Assembly: GCF_000719705.1 (NCBI RefSeq)
Contig: NZ_JOHO01000002.1
Location: 1 to 64,000, forward strand
Source: Streptomyces sp. NRRL S-350
GTDB lineage: Bacteria; Actinomycetota; Actinomycetes; Streptomycetales; Streptomycetaceae
DNA: 64,000 bases
Direction: 5' to 3'
This document shows positions 15,266 to 22,998 of the stretch, in pieces (the first letter of the stretch is position 1; each line of letters opens with the position of its first letter). Both the position numbers and the translations under genes were made by a program. The notes beneath the pieces are model-generated. The model was not told the origin of the DNA and ran no database searches. It saw only the letters and a list, made by a program, of their open reading frames with translations.

Positions 15266-16609
15266 ATGACCGCCGACCCGACCACCCCCACCACCAGGCG
15301 AGGCCGGCCGGCCCTGCGCGCCGCGGTCGTCGTCGCCGTGGGCGCGGGCCTGCTCGCCGCCCTCGGCCCCACCGCCGTCGCCGAGCCCGCCGGACGCCCG
15401 GGCGCCGCCGGATGCGGCGACCCCCACGGCAGCATCGCCGTCGACCCGGCAGCCGCCGACGGCCCCGAGCGCCACTCCGACTGGAAGGCCGCCGACGCCG
15501 CCCTGGCCGGCCTGACCGACCCGGGCTACTCCACCTCAGCCCTCGCCGCGGTCCGCGAGGACGGCCGACTGGTCTGGCGGAACGCCACCGGCGTCGCCGA
15601 ACTCACCACCGGCGAGCCCGCCGACCCCGAGGGCCGCTTCCGGATCGGCAGCACCACCAAGACCTTCGTCGCCACGGTGCTGCTGCAACTCGTCGGCGAG
15701 CACCGCCTGGACCTCGACGACCGCCTGGAGTGCCTGCTGCCCGGCATCGTCCCCAACAGCAGCGACATCACCGTCCGCCAACTGCTCGACCACACCAGCG
15801 GCGTCGCCGACTACACCCAGGGCCCGGCCTTCGACTCCCACCGGCCGGAATGGGCCGCCGACGGCCGGTTCCGGCACTTCGGCCTCAAGGACCTGGTGGA
15901 CCTCGCCAACACCTACCCGCCCGCCTTCCCGCCGGGCCGGGACTGGCAGGACTCCGCCACCGACTACGTCCTGATCGGGATGGTCATCGAGAAGCTCACC
16001 GGCCACGGCTGGAACGACGAGGTGACCCGCCGGATCATCCGCCCGCTCGGCCTCACCGGCACCTGGATGCCCGGCGACTCCCCGTTCGTCCCCTGCCCGC
16101 ACGCCCACGGCTACCTCCGGACCGGCACCGGCCCGGCCGACGTCACCCTGCTCGACCCCTCCGCGGCCGGCCCGGCCGGCGGCGGCATCTCCACCACCGC
16201 CGACCTGACCAGGTTCCTCGACGCCCTGCTCGGCGGCCGACTGCTGCACCCCGCCGAACTCGCCGCGATGCAGCAGACCACCGCGAACGGCGAGGGCCGG
16301 ACGTACGGCCTCGGCCTCCAGCGCCTCGACACCCCGTGCGGCTCCTTCTGGGGCCACGCCGGCGACGTCCCGGGGTACCGGACGATGATGTTCGGCTCCC
16401 CCGACGGCAAGCGCCAGTTCGCCGCGAACACCACCGCCTACGCCGCGAACACCACCGTCGACAACACGAGGACCACCGGCCACGACACCCCGGGCGCGGC
16501 CTCGGCCACAGCCGCTGCCGACGCCGCCTGGCACGAGGTCGCCACGACCGCCCTCTGCGGCACCGGGACCGCGACGGCCCTGCCGGGCCGCTCCCCGCTG
16601 ACGCTGTAA
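15266..16609 (+). CDS. Secreted serine hydrolase, beta-lactamase/DD-peptidase fold
   Basis: A 447-residue exported protein of the serine beta-lactamase-like family (Pfam beta-lactamase, peptidase S12). The signal peptide spans about residues 1-39. The SxxK motif is S-T-T-K in RIGSTTKTF, followed by LLDHTSGVADY. The third motif H-A-G is in WGHAGDVPGY. The second motif, normally Y-S/A-N in a YSNTNY-like segment, reads D-S-A in WQDSATDYVLIG, so the general-base Tyr appears to be absent and activity is uncertain. The ATG follows GGGAGGACGGC. D-alanyl-D-alanine carboxypeptidase or esterase activity would be the family expectation. Confidence 0.88.
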   Translation: MTADPTTPTTRRGRPALRAAVVVAVGAGLLAALGPTAVAEPAGRPGAAGCGDPHGSIAVDPAAADGPERHSDWKAADAALAGLTDPGYSTSALAAVREDGRLVWRNATGVAELTTGEPADPEGRFRIGSTTKTFVATVLLQLVGEHRLDLDDRLECLLPGIVPNSSDITVRQLLDHTSGVADYTQGPAFDSHRPEWAADGRFRHFGLKDLVDLANTYPPAFPPGRDWQDSATDYVLIGMVIEKLTGHGWNDEVTRRIIRPLGLTGTWMPGDSPFVPCPHAHGYLRTGTGPADVTLLDPSAAGPAGGGISTTADLTRFLDALLGGRLLHPAELAAMQQTTANGEGRTYGLGLQRLDTPCGSFWGHAGDVPGYRTMMFGSPDGKRQFAANTTAYAANTTVDNTRTTGHDTPGAASATAAADAAWHEVATTALCGTGTATALPGRSPLTL

Positions 16610-16667
16610 CCGGACCCCCTACGCTGACGGGCGACACGACCGCCGACCGTCACCAGGAGGACGAGCC

Positions 16668-17249
16668 ATGGCAGAGCCGCTGATCGCCGCAGTCGGGAGC
16701 AGGGTGCCCGCCGTCGACCCGAGCGCCTTCGTCGCGCCGAACGCCGTCGTCGTCGGGGACGTCACCGTCGGCGCCGGTGCGAGCGTCTGGTACGGCGCGG
16801 TGCTGCGCGGCGACGCCGAGTCCATCCGGGTCGGCGCGGGCAGCAACGTCCAGGACAACTGCACCCTGCACGCCGACCCCGGCTTCCCGCTGGTGGTCGG
16901 CGAGCGGATCTCGGTCGGCCACAACGCGGTGCTGCACGGCTGCACCGTCGAGGACGACGTGCTGGTGGGGATGAACGCCACCGTGCTGAACGGGGCCCGG
17001 ATCGGTGCAGGTTCGCTGGTCGCGGCCGGCGCGGTCGTGCCGCAGGGCATGGTCGTCCCGCCCGGCTCGCTGGTCTCGGGCGTCCCGGCGAAGGTCCGCC
17101 GGGAGCTCAGCGAGGAGGAGCGGACGGGCATCAAGGCCAACGGCGAGGGCTACCGGCTGCTCTCCGGCGCCCACCGGGACATCCGGGAGGTCGGGGCGGG
17201 CCGGCCGGTCCAGCACGCCCAGGACGTCCGGGAGGCCCCGGCCGGCTAG
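16668..17249 (+). CDS. Gamma carbonic anhydrase family protein
   Basis: A 193-residue left-handed beta-helix protein with hexapeptide repeats across residues 20-150. The three zinc-ligand His residues of gamma carbonic anhydrases are present: His68 (CTLHAD), His85 and His90 (VGHNAVLHG). LRGDAESIRVG is another family marker. Members hydrate CO2 or act as YrdA/PaaY-like proteins; activity cannot be judged from sequence. AGGAGG lies 7-8 nt before the ATG. The stop codon shares the sequence CTAG with the stop of the convergent MFS gene. Confidence 0.92.
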   Translation: MAEPLIAAVGSRVPAVDPSAFVAPNAVVVGDVTVGAGASVWYGAVLRGDAESIRVGAGSNVQDNCTLHADPGFPLVVGERISVGHNAVLHGCTVEDDVLVGMNATVLNGARIGAGSLVAAGAVVPQGMVVPPGSLVSGVPAKVRRELSEEERTGIKANGEGYRLLSGAHRDIREVGAGRPVQHAQDVREAPAG

Positions 17250-18442
17250 GCGTTCGTCATCGCCACGGCGGCGGCGGGTTCCGCGACCACGGGCGCCGGA
17301 CGCCGCCGGTCGGCCGCCCACGCGAGCACCGCGATCAGCGCGCCCGAGACCGCGAGGCCCGCGCCCACCAGCGTGGGCGAGGTCCAGCCGAGCCCCGCGT
17401 CCAGGGCCAGCCCGCCGAAGTAGGCGCCCTGGGCGTTGGCCAGGTTGAAGGCGCCCTGCACCGTGGCGGAGGCGAGGGTCGGCGCGCTGCGCGCCTTCTG
17501 CAGCACCAGGGTCTGCACCGCCGGCACGATCGCGAAGCCGAACAGCCCGACCAGCACCACCGTGACGGCCGCCGACCACCGGGCGTGCGCGGTCACGGCG
17601 AACAGCGCCAGTGTGGCGGAGAGCAGGACGAAGGCCGCGCAGACGGTGGGCCGCAGCGCCCGGTCGGCGGCGAATCCGCCGAGCACGTTGCCGATCGTCA
17701 TTCCGACCCCGAACAGCGCCAGCACCAGGGTCACCGAGCCGTCGGCGTACCCGGAGACCTCGGTGAGCAGCGGCGCGATGTAGCTGTAGCAGGCGAAGAA
17801 GCCGCCGCAGCCGAACACCACGGTGGCCAGCGCCAGCCACAGCTGCCCGCTGCGGAAGGCCCGCAGCTCGTGCCGGAGCCCGGACCGGCCCGAGGAGGGC
17901 AGATCGGGCACCAGCTTGGCGATGGCGAGCGTTCCGGCGGCGGCGATCAGCACCACCACCAGCATGGTCGCCCGCCAGCCCAGGTGCTGGCCGAGCAGGG
18001 TGGCAGCCGGGACTCCGACGATGTTGGCGACGGTCAGGCCGGAGAACATCACGGCCACCGCCCGAGCCCGCCGGTGCGGTGCGACCAACTCGGCGGCGGC
18101 GACCGCGCCCGCCCCGAAGAAGGCCCCGTGCGGCAGCCCGGTGACCAACCGTGCGGCGGCCAGCGTCCAGAAGTCCGGTGCCAGCGCGCACAGCAGGTTG
18201 CCGACGGCGAACAGCCCGGCCAGGGCGACCAGCACCGCCTTGCGGGGCCGCCCGGCGGCCAGCGCGGTCAGCAGGGGCGCCCCCACCACCACCCCCACCG
18301 CGTACGCCGAGATCAGCCAGCCCGCCTGCGGGATGGAGACGTCGAGACTGTCGGCGACCTGGGGGAGCAGCCCCATGGCGGCGAACTCGGTGGTGCCGAT
18401 GGCGAACGCGGTGACGGCCAGCGCGAGCAGCGCGAGGGGCAA
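17246..18442 (-). CDS. MFS transporter, DHA1 (AraJ/CmlR-like) type
   Basis: A 398-residue, 12-helix major facilitator. The N-terminus AVTAFAIGTTEFAAMGLLPQVA is typical of AraJ/Cml-type drug or sugar exporters, and motif A (GxLaDRxGrK-like) is degenerate as GRPRKAV. The NLANAQGAYFGG segment near the C-terminus is also typical of this group. The protein should export small hydrophobic or sugar-like compounds by proton antiport; substrate unknown. I find only a TTG as start at 18442 that keeps the first helix, without a clear ribosome-binding site, so the exact start is uncertain. A palindrome-rich promoter (18488-18513) lies upstream. Confidence 0.88.
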   Translation of the reverse strand: MPLALLALAVTAFAIGTTEFAAMGLLPQVADSLDVSIPQAGWLISAYAVGVVVGAPLLTALAAGRPRKAVLVALAGLFAVGNLLCALAPDFWTLAAARLVTGLPHGAFFGAGAVAAAELVAPHRRARAVAVMFSGLTVANIVGVPAATLLGQHLGWRATMLVVVLIAAAGTLAIAKLVPDLPSSGRSGLRHELRAFRSGQLWLALATVVFGCGGFFACYSYIAPLLTEVSGYADGSVTLVLALFGVGMTIGNVLGGFAADRALRPTVCAAFVLLSATLALFAVTAHARWSAAVTVVLVGLFGFAIVPAVQTLVLQKARSAPTLASATVQGAFNLANAQGAYFGGLALDAGLGWTSPTLVGAGLAVSGALIAVLAWAADRRRPAPVVAEPAAAVAMTNA

Positions 18443-18487
18443 GGGGTGGCTCCGGGGTGATGCCGGCGACCGGGGAAGCGCACGGCG

Positions 18488-18513
18488 GACGAATTCGTTC
18501 GTTCGAAATCCTA
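18488..18513 (-). promoter_or_regulatory. Promoter/operator of the MFS gene
   Basis: On the minus strand TAGGAT (18513-18508) is a -10 candidate. Directly after it lies TTCGAACGAACGAATTCG, with the perfect palindrome ACGAATTCGT at 18489-18498. Position over the transcription start suggests a repressor site. No regulator gene is adjacent. Confidence 0.4.
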
Positions 18514-18594
18514 ATCCGCCCGGATGACGCCCTCGTGAGGCCCGTGTGACGAGTGGGGGTCGCCAGCACGGCTCCCGCGCGCGAGACTGGTGGC

Positions 18595-18840
18595 ATGTGC
18601 CGCAACATCAAGACGCTGCGACCCCCCGTCACGCCCGCCGCCGACGAGGACGACTTCCGCGCCGCCGCGCTGCAGTACGTCCGCAAGGTCTCCGGTTTCC
18701 GTGCCCCCGCGGCGCACAACCAGGAGGCCTTCGACCGGGCCGTGGACGCGGTCGCGGAGGCCACCGCCCGGCTGCTCGCCGAGCTGGAGGTCCGCGGCTC
18801 GCACGCCCGGGCCGCAGAGCCGGCCGCGGCCGCAGGGTAG
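18595..18840 (+). CDS. DUF2277 family protein
   Basis: An 81-residue protein with the DUF2277 signature MCRNIKTLRPP at the N-terminus, then EDDFRAAALQYVRKVSGFRAPAAHNQEAFDRAVDAV. The whole protein is one helical domain with a single conserved Cys at residue 2. The function of the family is unknown. GAGACT lies 6 nt before the ATG, so it may be leaderless. The next small gene starts 13 nt after the stop. The family is widespread in actinobacteria. Confidence 0.88.
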   Translation: MCRNIKTLRPPVTPAADEDDFRAAALQYVRKVSGFRAPAAHNQEAFDRAVDAVAEATARLLAELEVRGSHARAAEPAAAAG

Positions 18841-18853
18841 GCAGGAGCGAGTG

Positions 18854-19090
18854 ATGAACCCCGCGAACCGATACGCCCTCACCTTCCCCGGGACTCCGGG
18901 CACCCAGGCCCCCCAGGACGTCGTGGTGGTCACCCGCACCAGCGGGACCGGCCCGGGCGGCCACCCGGTCTACGAGGACGAGAGCGGCATCGTCCGGGCC
19001 GAGATCAGTGATGCCGGCGAGGTCCGGATGCTCGCCAGCGGCGGCCACCAGACCCCGCACCTGCCGGTCCACGCCCACCCGCTGCCCTGA
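18854..19090 (+). CDS. DUF6296-like small protein
   Basis: A 78-residue protein of unknown function. The layout RYALTFPG, then DVVVVTRTSGTGPGGHPVYEDESGIVRAEISDAGEVRMLASGGHQ, matches what I remember of DUF6296 proteins of Kitasatospora and related genera. No signal peptide or membrane segment. Predicted mostly beta strands. AGGAG lies 8 nt before the ATG. It follows the DUF2277 gene by 13 nt and may share its transcript. The family assignment is from memory and should be checked. Confidence 0.7.
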   Translation: MNPANRYALTFPGTPGTQAPQDVVVVTRTSGTGPGGHPVYEDESGIVRAEISDAGEVRMLASGGHQTPHLPVHAHPLP

Positions 19091-19168
19091 CTGACGGGGG
19101 CCCACGCGGACCGGGCCCCGAGCTCGGACCGCTGGCCGCCGGGCCCGCCGCTCGGGCACAATCACTGC

Positions 19169-19525
19169 ATGACCACAGCGAGTTGGCAGGGCGTCGTCAT
19201 CGCCGAGAGCGACGACACCGTCGTCGTCGAGGGCAACCACTACTTCCCGGCGGAGTCGGTCCGGGCGGAGTACCTGCGGCCGTCCGCGACCACCACGGTG
19301 TGCGGCTGGAAGGGCACCGCCAACTACTACGCCCTGGAGGTGGACGGCCGCACCAATCCCGACGCCGCCTGGTTCTACGCCGAACCGAAGCCGGAGGCAG
19401 TGCACGTGCGCGGCCGGGTGGCGTTCTGGCGCGGAGTGCAGATCACCGAGTCGGCGCCGGCCGCCGGGTCCGTTCCCGCCTCCGAGTCGGTGGAGGCCGG
19501 CGCGTCCGGGGAAGCCGCCGAATAG
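19169..19525 (+). CDS. DUF427 domain protein
   Basis: A 118-residue protein. Residues 1-90 match DUF427: VVVEGNHYFPAESVRAEYLRPS, then TTTVCGWKGTANYYALEVDG, then DAAWFYAEPKPEA. The fold is a small beta barrel; no activity is known, though nucleotidyl or flavin-related roles have been proposed for relatives. The last 25 residues are an Ala/Ser/Glu-rich tail. CACAAT lies 6 nt before the ATG, and a leaderless start is possible. The next gene begins 28 nt downstream. Confidence 0.9.
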   Translation: MTTASWQGVVIAESDDTVVVEGNHYFPAESVRAEYLRPSATTTVCGWKGTANYYALEVDGRTNPDAAWFYAEPKPEAVHVRGRVAFWRGVQITESAPAAGSVPASESVEAGASGEAAE

Positions 19526-19553
19526 CACCCGCGTTCACGGGTACCCGATCCGC

Positions 19554-20417
19554 ATGGCAGTCTTCCGCAAGCCGGGACGCTCCCGGCCGACCCCCGATCC
19601 GGACCTGGCCGATCAGCTCGCCGAACTCGTCGAGGAGGCCGAGCAGCCCGCCGACGAGGCGAGGGCCACCGCGCAGGACCAGCGCCGTCTCGGCCGGGCC
19701 GTGGTGGCGCACGTCGCCCGCGTGCTCGGCAGCGGCGGGCGGACCGCCGCCCGTGGAGCGGCCCGGGGCGCCGTGTACGGCGGCAAGGCCCTCACCGAGC
19801 AGCTGCTGCGGGCCGCGCCGCGGATCCCGGTGCGCGACCTCGCCACCCTGCGGGCGCAACACCCGGAGGCCGCGTTCCCCGAACAGCTGGCCGACCTGCT
19901 GGCCACCGGCGCCGTCCGGGTCTCCGGCACGCTCGGCGCGGGCGTCGGCGCGGCAGCGATGATGCCGGTGCCGCCCGCGATGCCGGTGGAGATCGCGGCC
20001 GAGACGCTCGCCGTCGCGGCGGTGGAGATCAAGCTGATCGCCGAGCTGCACGAGGTCTACGGCGCCCCGGCGCAGGGCAGCGTCACCCAGCGGGCCGGCG
20101 CCTACCTCGGCGCCTGGGCCAACCGTCGGGGGATCGACGCGTCGCTGCTGGTCCGGCCCGCCGGATTCGCCGCGCTGGCCCTGGGTTCGGAGGTCCGCCA
20201 GCAGGTGCGCCGCCGACTGACCCGGAGCTCGCTGCGCCATCTGCCCTCGCTGACCCCGCTGCTGGTCGGTGCGGGCATCGGCGCCACCATGAACCGGCGC
20301 GACACCCGACGGCTGGCCGACGAGGTCCGGGCGGACCTGCGCTCCCGCCCGCCGGCGGACCGCGCCTACTGGGCCGTGGCCGCGCCGGTGGTGAAGGGCG
20401 GGGAGCCGGCCGGTTAG
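19554..20417 (+). CDS. Conserved hypothetical, EcsC-like features
   Basis: A 287-residue protein I do not firmly recognise. Residues 1-45 are charged. The middle is Ala/Gly-rich helix with alternating small residues (for example GTLGAGVGAAAMMPVPPAMPVEIAAETLAVAAVEIKLIAEL written in pieces: GTLGAGVGAAAMMPVP, then AETLAVAAVEIKLIAEL), which recalls the amphipathic helices of EcsC-like proteins. A second such stretch is at about residues 235-250. No signal peptide or cleavage site is visible. It overlaps the stop of the convergent gene by four nt. Function unknown. Confidence 0.75.
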   Translation: MAVFRKPGRSRPTPDPDLADQLAELVEEAEQPADEARATAQDQRRLGRAVVAHVARVLGSGGRTAARGAARGAVYGGKALTEQLLRAAPRIPVRDLATLRAQHPEAAFPEQLADLLATGAVRVSGTLGAGVGAAAMMPVPPAMPVEIAAETLAVAAVEIKLIAELHEVYGAPAQGSVTQRAGAYLGAWANRRGIDASLLVRPAGFAALALGSEVRQQVRRRLTRSSLRHLPSLTPLLVGAGIGATMNRRDTRRLADEVRADLRSRPPADRAYWAVAAPVVKGGEPAG

Positions 20418-20752
20418 CGGGTCGGCGGGGGCGGGGCGATCGCGCCCCGGCCCGCCTTGACGCCGTTCACCATGGCCTGGTGGACCGCCCGCGCGCTGGT
20501 CTCGTCGGAGGCCGGCACCGGACTGCCGGACACCGTGTACCAGTCCAGCGCGCCGGTGTACTGCACGGTCAGCCGAGCCTCGCCGTCCACCCAGGTGGTG
20601 TGCACGGTGAGGTCGCCGGAGATGGGGCCGACCTCGACGGTGGTGACACCGCCGGGGCCGCTGATGATCGACTGGGTGGTCCAGGTCGCCCACGACGCGC
20701 GCGGGTCCGCGGGCGGCCGGGCCTGCCTACTGCCTTGGTCGTGTTCGGTCAT
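20414..20752 (-). CDS. Small conserved hypothetical protein
   Basis: A 112-residue protein of unknown function. After a polar start, residues 22-95 alternate as beta strands (SIISGPGGVTTVEVGPISG, then LTVHTTWVDGEARLTVQYTG) and end in a helix with AVHQAMVNGVKAG. A Pro-rich tail closes it. It has one domain, no signal peptide and no cysteine. The ATG at 20752 is the only start that keeps the strand-rich part. The gene is convergent with the 19554 gene and overlaps its end by four nt. Confidence 0.7.
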   Translation of the reverse strand: MTEHDQGSRQARPPADPRASWATWTTQSIISGPGGVTTVEVGPISGDLTVHTTWVDGEARLTVQYTGALDWYTVSGSPVPASDETSARAVHQAMVNGVKAGRGAIAPPPPTR

Positions 20753-20856
20753 GCGCCTATCCTCCCCCGCGGGTGAGTCGCCGCCCGGGCAGCGACACCT
20801 GCGGTCGCGGCGACCGCCCGGTCCCACCGGGCGGTCGAGTTCGGTACGGCGGACGG

Positions 20857-21084
20857 TCAGTCGAGGCGCCCGGGTTGGTCCAGCATGGCGTCGCCCTCCG
20901 CCTGGGAGGTGTCCTGCGCGTGCAGGTTCTGCATCGACGTGATGCCCTCCTCGGGGTCGGCGGCGCGGACGTCCTCCTCGCGGTCGGTGCTCGGCTGGGA
21001 CCGTTCGCTCATGTCGGTCATCGCGGGCTCCGTCTTCTCGGCCGGTCCGGGCGCGCCGCCCGACGGCGCGGCAGGACCGGGCAT
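20857..21084 (-). CDS. Short acidic hypothetical protein
   Basis: A possible 75-residue acidic protein, disorder-like, with DREEDVRAADPEEGITSMQNLHAQD in its centre. The true start may be the Met of MTDMSERSQ, giving 54 residues. I recognise no family. Support comes from its placement in a gap on the same strand as its neighbours and from normal codon bias. It remains a weak call. Confidence 0.45.
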   Translation of the reverse strand: MPGPAAPSGGAPGPAEKTEPAMTDMSERSQPSTDREEDVRAADPEEGITSMQNLHAQDTSQAEGDAMLDQPGRLD

Positions 21085-21177
21085 CGCTGTCGCCCTTCCA
21101 GCCTGCCCCCGCCCCGGCGGCGGGGCCAGTCGGGTGACCGGCCGCGCCGCGTTCCGGCACCCCGGCCACGGCCGGCG

Positions 21178-22392
21178 TCACCAGGTGACGGGCAGCGACC
21201 GCATGCCGTAGATGAACGACTCCGTCCGGAACGCCCGCTCGTCCGGGGGGCCGGCCGGCCGCAGCCCGGGCAGCCGCCGGAACAGCGTGGCGAGCGCGAT
21301 CTGCAGCTCGGCGCGGGCCAGCGGCTGGCCGAGGCACTGGTGCACGCCGAAGCCGAAGGCCAGGTGCCGCCGGGCGTCCCGGCCCAGGTCCAGCTCGTCG
21401 ACGGACCGGTGGCCGGCGTCGCCGAAGACCGCCTCGTCCCGGTTGGCCGTGGAGAGCATCGCGATCACGCCCTCTCCGGCGCGGACCGTCGTACCGCCCA
21501 GCTCGACGTCCTCCAGGGCCACCCGGGGCAACCCGGCGTGGACGATGGTGAGCAGGCGCAGCAGCTCCTCCACCGCACCGGGCACCGCGGCCGGGTCGGC
21601 CAGCGCGGCGATCTGCTCGGGCTGCTCCAGGAGCAGGGCGGTGGAGAGGGAGATCATGTTCGCGGTGGTCTCGTGCCCGGCGATCAGCAGCAGGATGCCG
21701 GTGCCGGCGACCTCTTCGAGGGTCAGGTCGTCGCGCGCGGCGAGTCGACTGAGGATGTCGTCCTCCGGCTGTTCCCGCTTGCGGGCCGCCAGCCGGCTCA
21801 GGTACTCGAGCAACTCGTCCTGGGCCTCGGTGAGCTTCTCCAGGGTGCTGTTGTTGGTGAGCAGCGTCTGGCTGATGCTCTGGAAGAACTCCCGGTCCTC
21901 GTAAGGGACTCCGAGCAGCAGGCAGATCACCAGGGAGGGGACGGGCAGTGCGAAGTCGGCGACCAGGTCGGCCTCCGTCCGGCCTTCGGTCATGCGGTCC
22001 AGCGCCTCGTCCACGATCCGCTGCACGGCCGGACGCAGCGCCTCGACCCGCTTGACCAGGAAGTCCCCGGTGACCATCCGGCGAAGCCGGGCGTGCTCGG
22101 GGTCGTCCAGGCGGAGGAAGCTCGGGTTGGCGGTGATCAACTCGCGGCGGCCGGGGCTCAGTAGCGGGAAGTTCGGGTGGCGCACGTCCGCGCTGAAGCG
22201 GCGGTCGGACAGGACGGTGCGGACCTCGGCGTAGCCGGTCGCGAGCCAGCAGGACTCGCCCCGGGGCAGGTCGGCGCGGGTGAGGGCGGCGGTCGCGGCG
22301 GCCTCGGTGTAGGCGGGCGGCGGGCTGAACGGGCAGCCGGCGGAGTGCGGGGCCGGCAGCGGGACGGCGTGGGCGGTGGGTGTGCTCGTCAA
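21178..22392 (-). CDS. Cytochrome P450
   Basis: A 404-residue bacterial class I P450 monooxygenase. The I-helix motif AGHETT is at 238-243, the ExxR motif E-L-L-R at 276-279, and the heme loop FGFGVHQCLG has Cys353 as the iron ligand. The group resembles CYP105/107-like actinomycete enzymes. The substrate is not predictable. I choose the TTG at 22392 as start: AAGGAG lies 9 nt upstream and the length becomes normal. An upstream TTG at 22455 would add 21 residues with poor spacing. The ferredoxin gene lies 83 nt upstream on the same strand and should deliver electrons. Confidence 0.93.
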   Translation of the reverse strand: MTSTPTAHAVPLPAPHSAGCPFSPPPAYTEAAATAALTRADLPRGESCWLATGYAEVRTVLSDRRFSADVRHPNFPLLSPGRRELITANPSFLRLDDPEHARLRRMVTGDFLVKRVEALRPAVQRIVDEALDRMTEGRTEADLVADFALPVPSLVICLLLGVPYEDREFFQSISQTLLTNNSTLEKLTEAQDELLEYLSRLAARKREQPEDDILSRLAARDDLTLEEVAGTGILLLIAGHETTANMISLSTALLLEQPEQIAALADPAAVPGAVEELLRLLTIVHAGLPRVALEDVELGGTTVRAGEGVIAMLSTANRDEAVFGDAGHRSVDELDLGRDARRHLAFGFGVHQCLGQPLARAELQIALATLFRRLPGLRPAGPPDERAFRTESFIYGMRSLPVTW

Positions 22393-22475
22393 GGTGGGGG
22401 TCTCCTTGCTTCGCGGTGGCTCTCCGGTGGGGTTCGGGGACTGCTGTCCCGTCAAGTCTCCTGCGTGCCGGGCCG

Positions 22476-22694
22476 TCAGTCGTCGATCGCGGCGGTCTCC
22501 TCCTCGGCGACGGTGATCGCGCCGCCGGGGCAGAGCTGGGCGGCGAGCCGCAGTTCGGCGAACTGGTCAGGCCGGAAGGAGGTCTGACGCAGCCTCACCA
22601 GGCTGTCCCGGTCGTCCTGGTCGAAGACCTCGGGAACGTTCATGACGCACATGCCGGAGCTGCAGCAGCGGTCCCGGTCGACGCTCACCCGCAT
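22476..22694 (-). CDS. [3Fe-4S]-type ferredoxin
   Basis: A 72-residue ferredoxin of the type paired with actinomycete P450s. Cys10-x5-Cys16 in DRCCSSGMCVMNVPEVFDQ and Cys-Pro in QLCPGGAI give three cluster ligands; an extra Cys11 follows the first. Three rather than four ligands point to a [3Fe-4S] cluster. The ATG follows GAGAGGTGCCCGACC. It is upstream of the P450 gene on the same strand and probably in one operon. A ferredoxin reductase is not encoded nearby. Confidence 0.92.
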   Translation of the reverse strand: MRVSVDRDRCCSSGMCVMNVPEVFDQDDRDSLVRLRQTSFRPDQFAELRLAAQLCPGGAITVAEEETAAIDD

Positions 22695-22998
22695 GGTCGG
22701 GCACCTCTCGCCAGTGCGCCGCCGGCTGGTCGGCGGCGGCCTCTCGTTGTCATTGCCAACCTAACCGCCGCTGCTCCGTCCACGAAGGGCGCGAGGGCGG
22801 GATCGCCGAGATTGGCTGATTCGGCGCCTGCCCCAACGCGCGTGCCGCGCGGCAGGTTTGAATTGACGTTACTCCGCCAATCGCCAGCCCGACAGTCCAG
22901 GACCGCCTGCATCCGGAGCCGCCCCGGCCCCGGTCGCCCCGCCCCGGGCCGCCATCGGTCGCCCCGGCCCGGGCCGCAACCGGTCGACCCGCCCCGGA
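22695..22998. other. Intergenic region upstream of the ferredoxin gene
   Basis: A gap of 304 nt between the DNA ligase stop and the ferredoxin start. It contains two 25-bp near-identical units (22931-22955 and 22956-22980) of G/C-rich sequence close to the ligase stop. The ferredoxin/P450 promoter must lie in the less GC-rich part near 22750-22880. I see no gene. Confidence 0.5.

Noticed and set aside
22750..22790. Half of an iron box (TTAGGTTGGC on the minus strand) before the ferredoxin gene
   Set aside because: Only one half-site matches; the second half does not follow the consensus.
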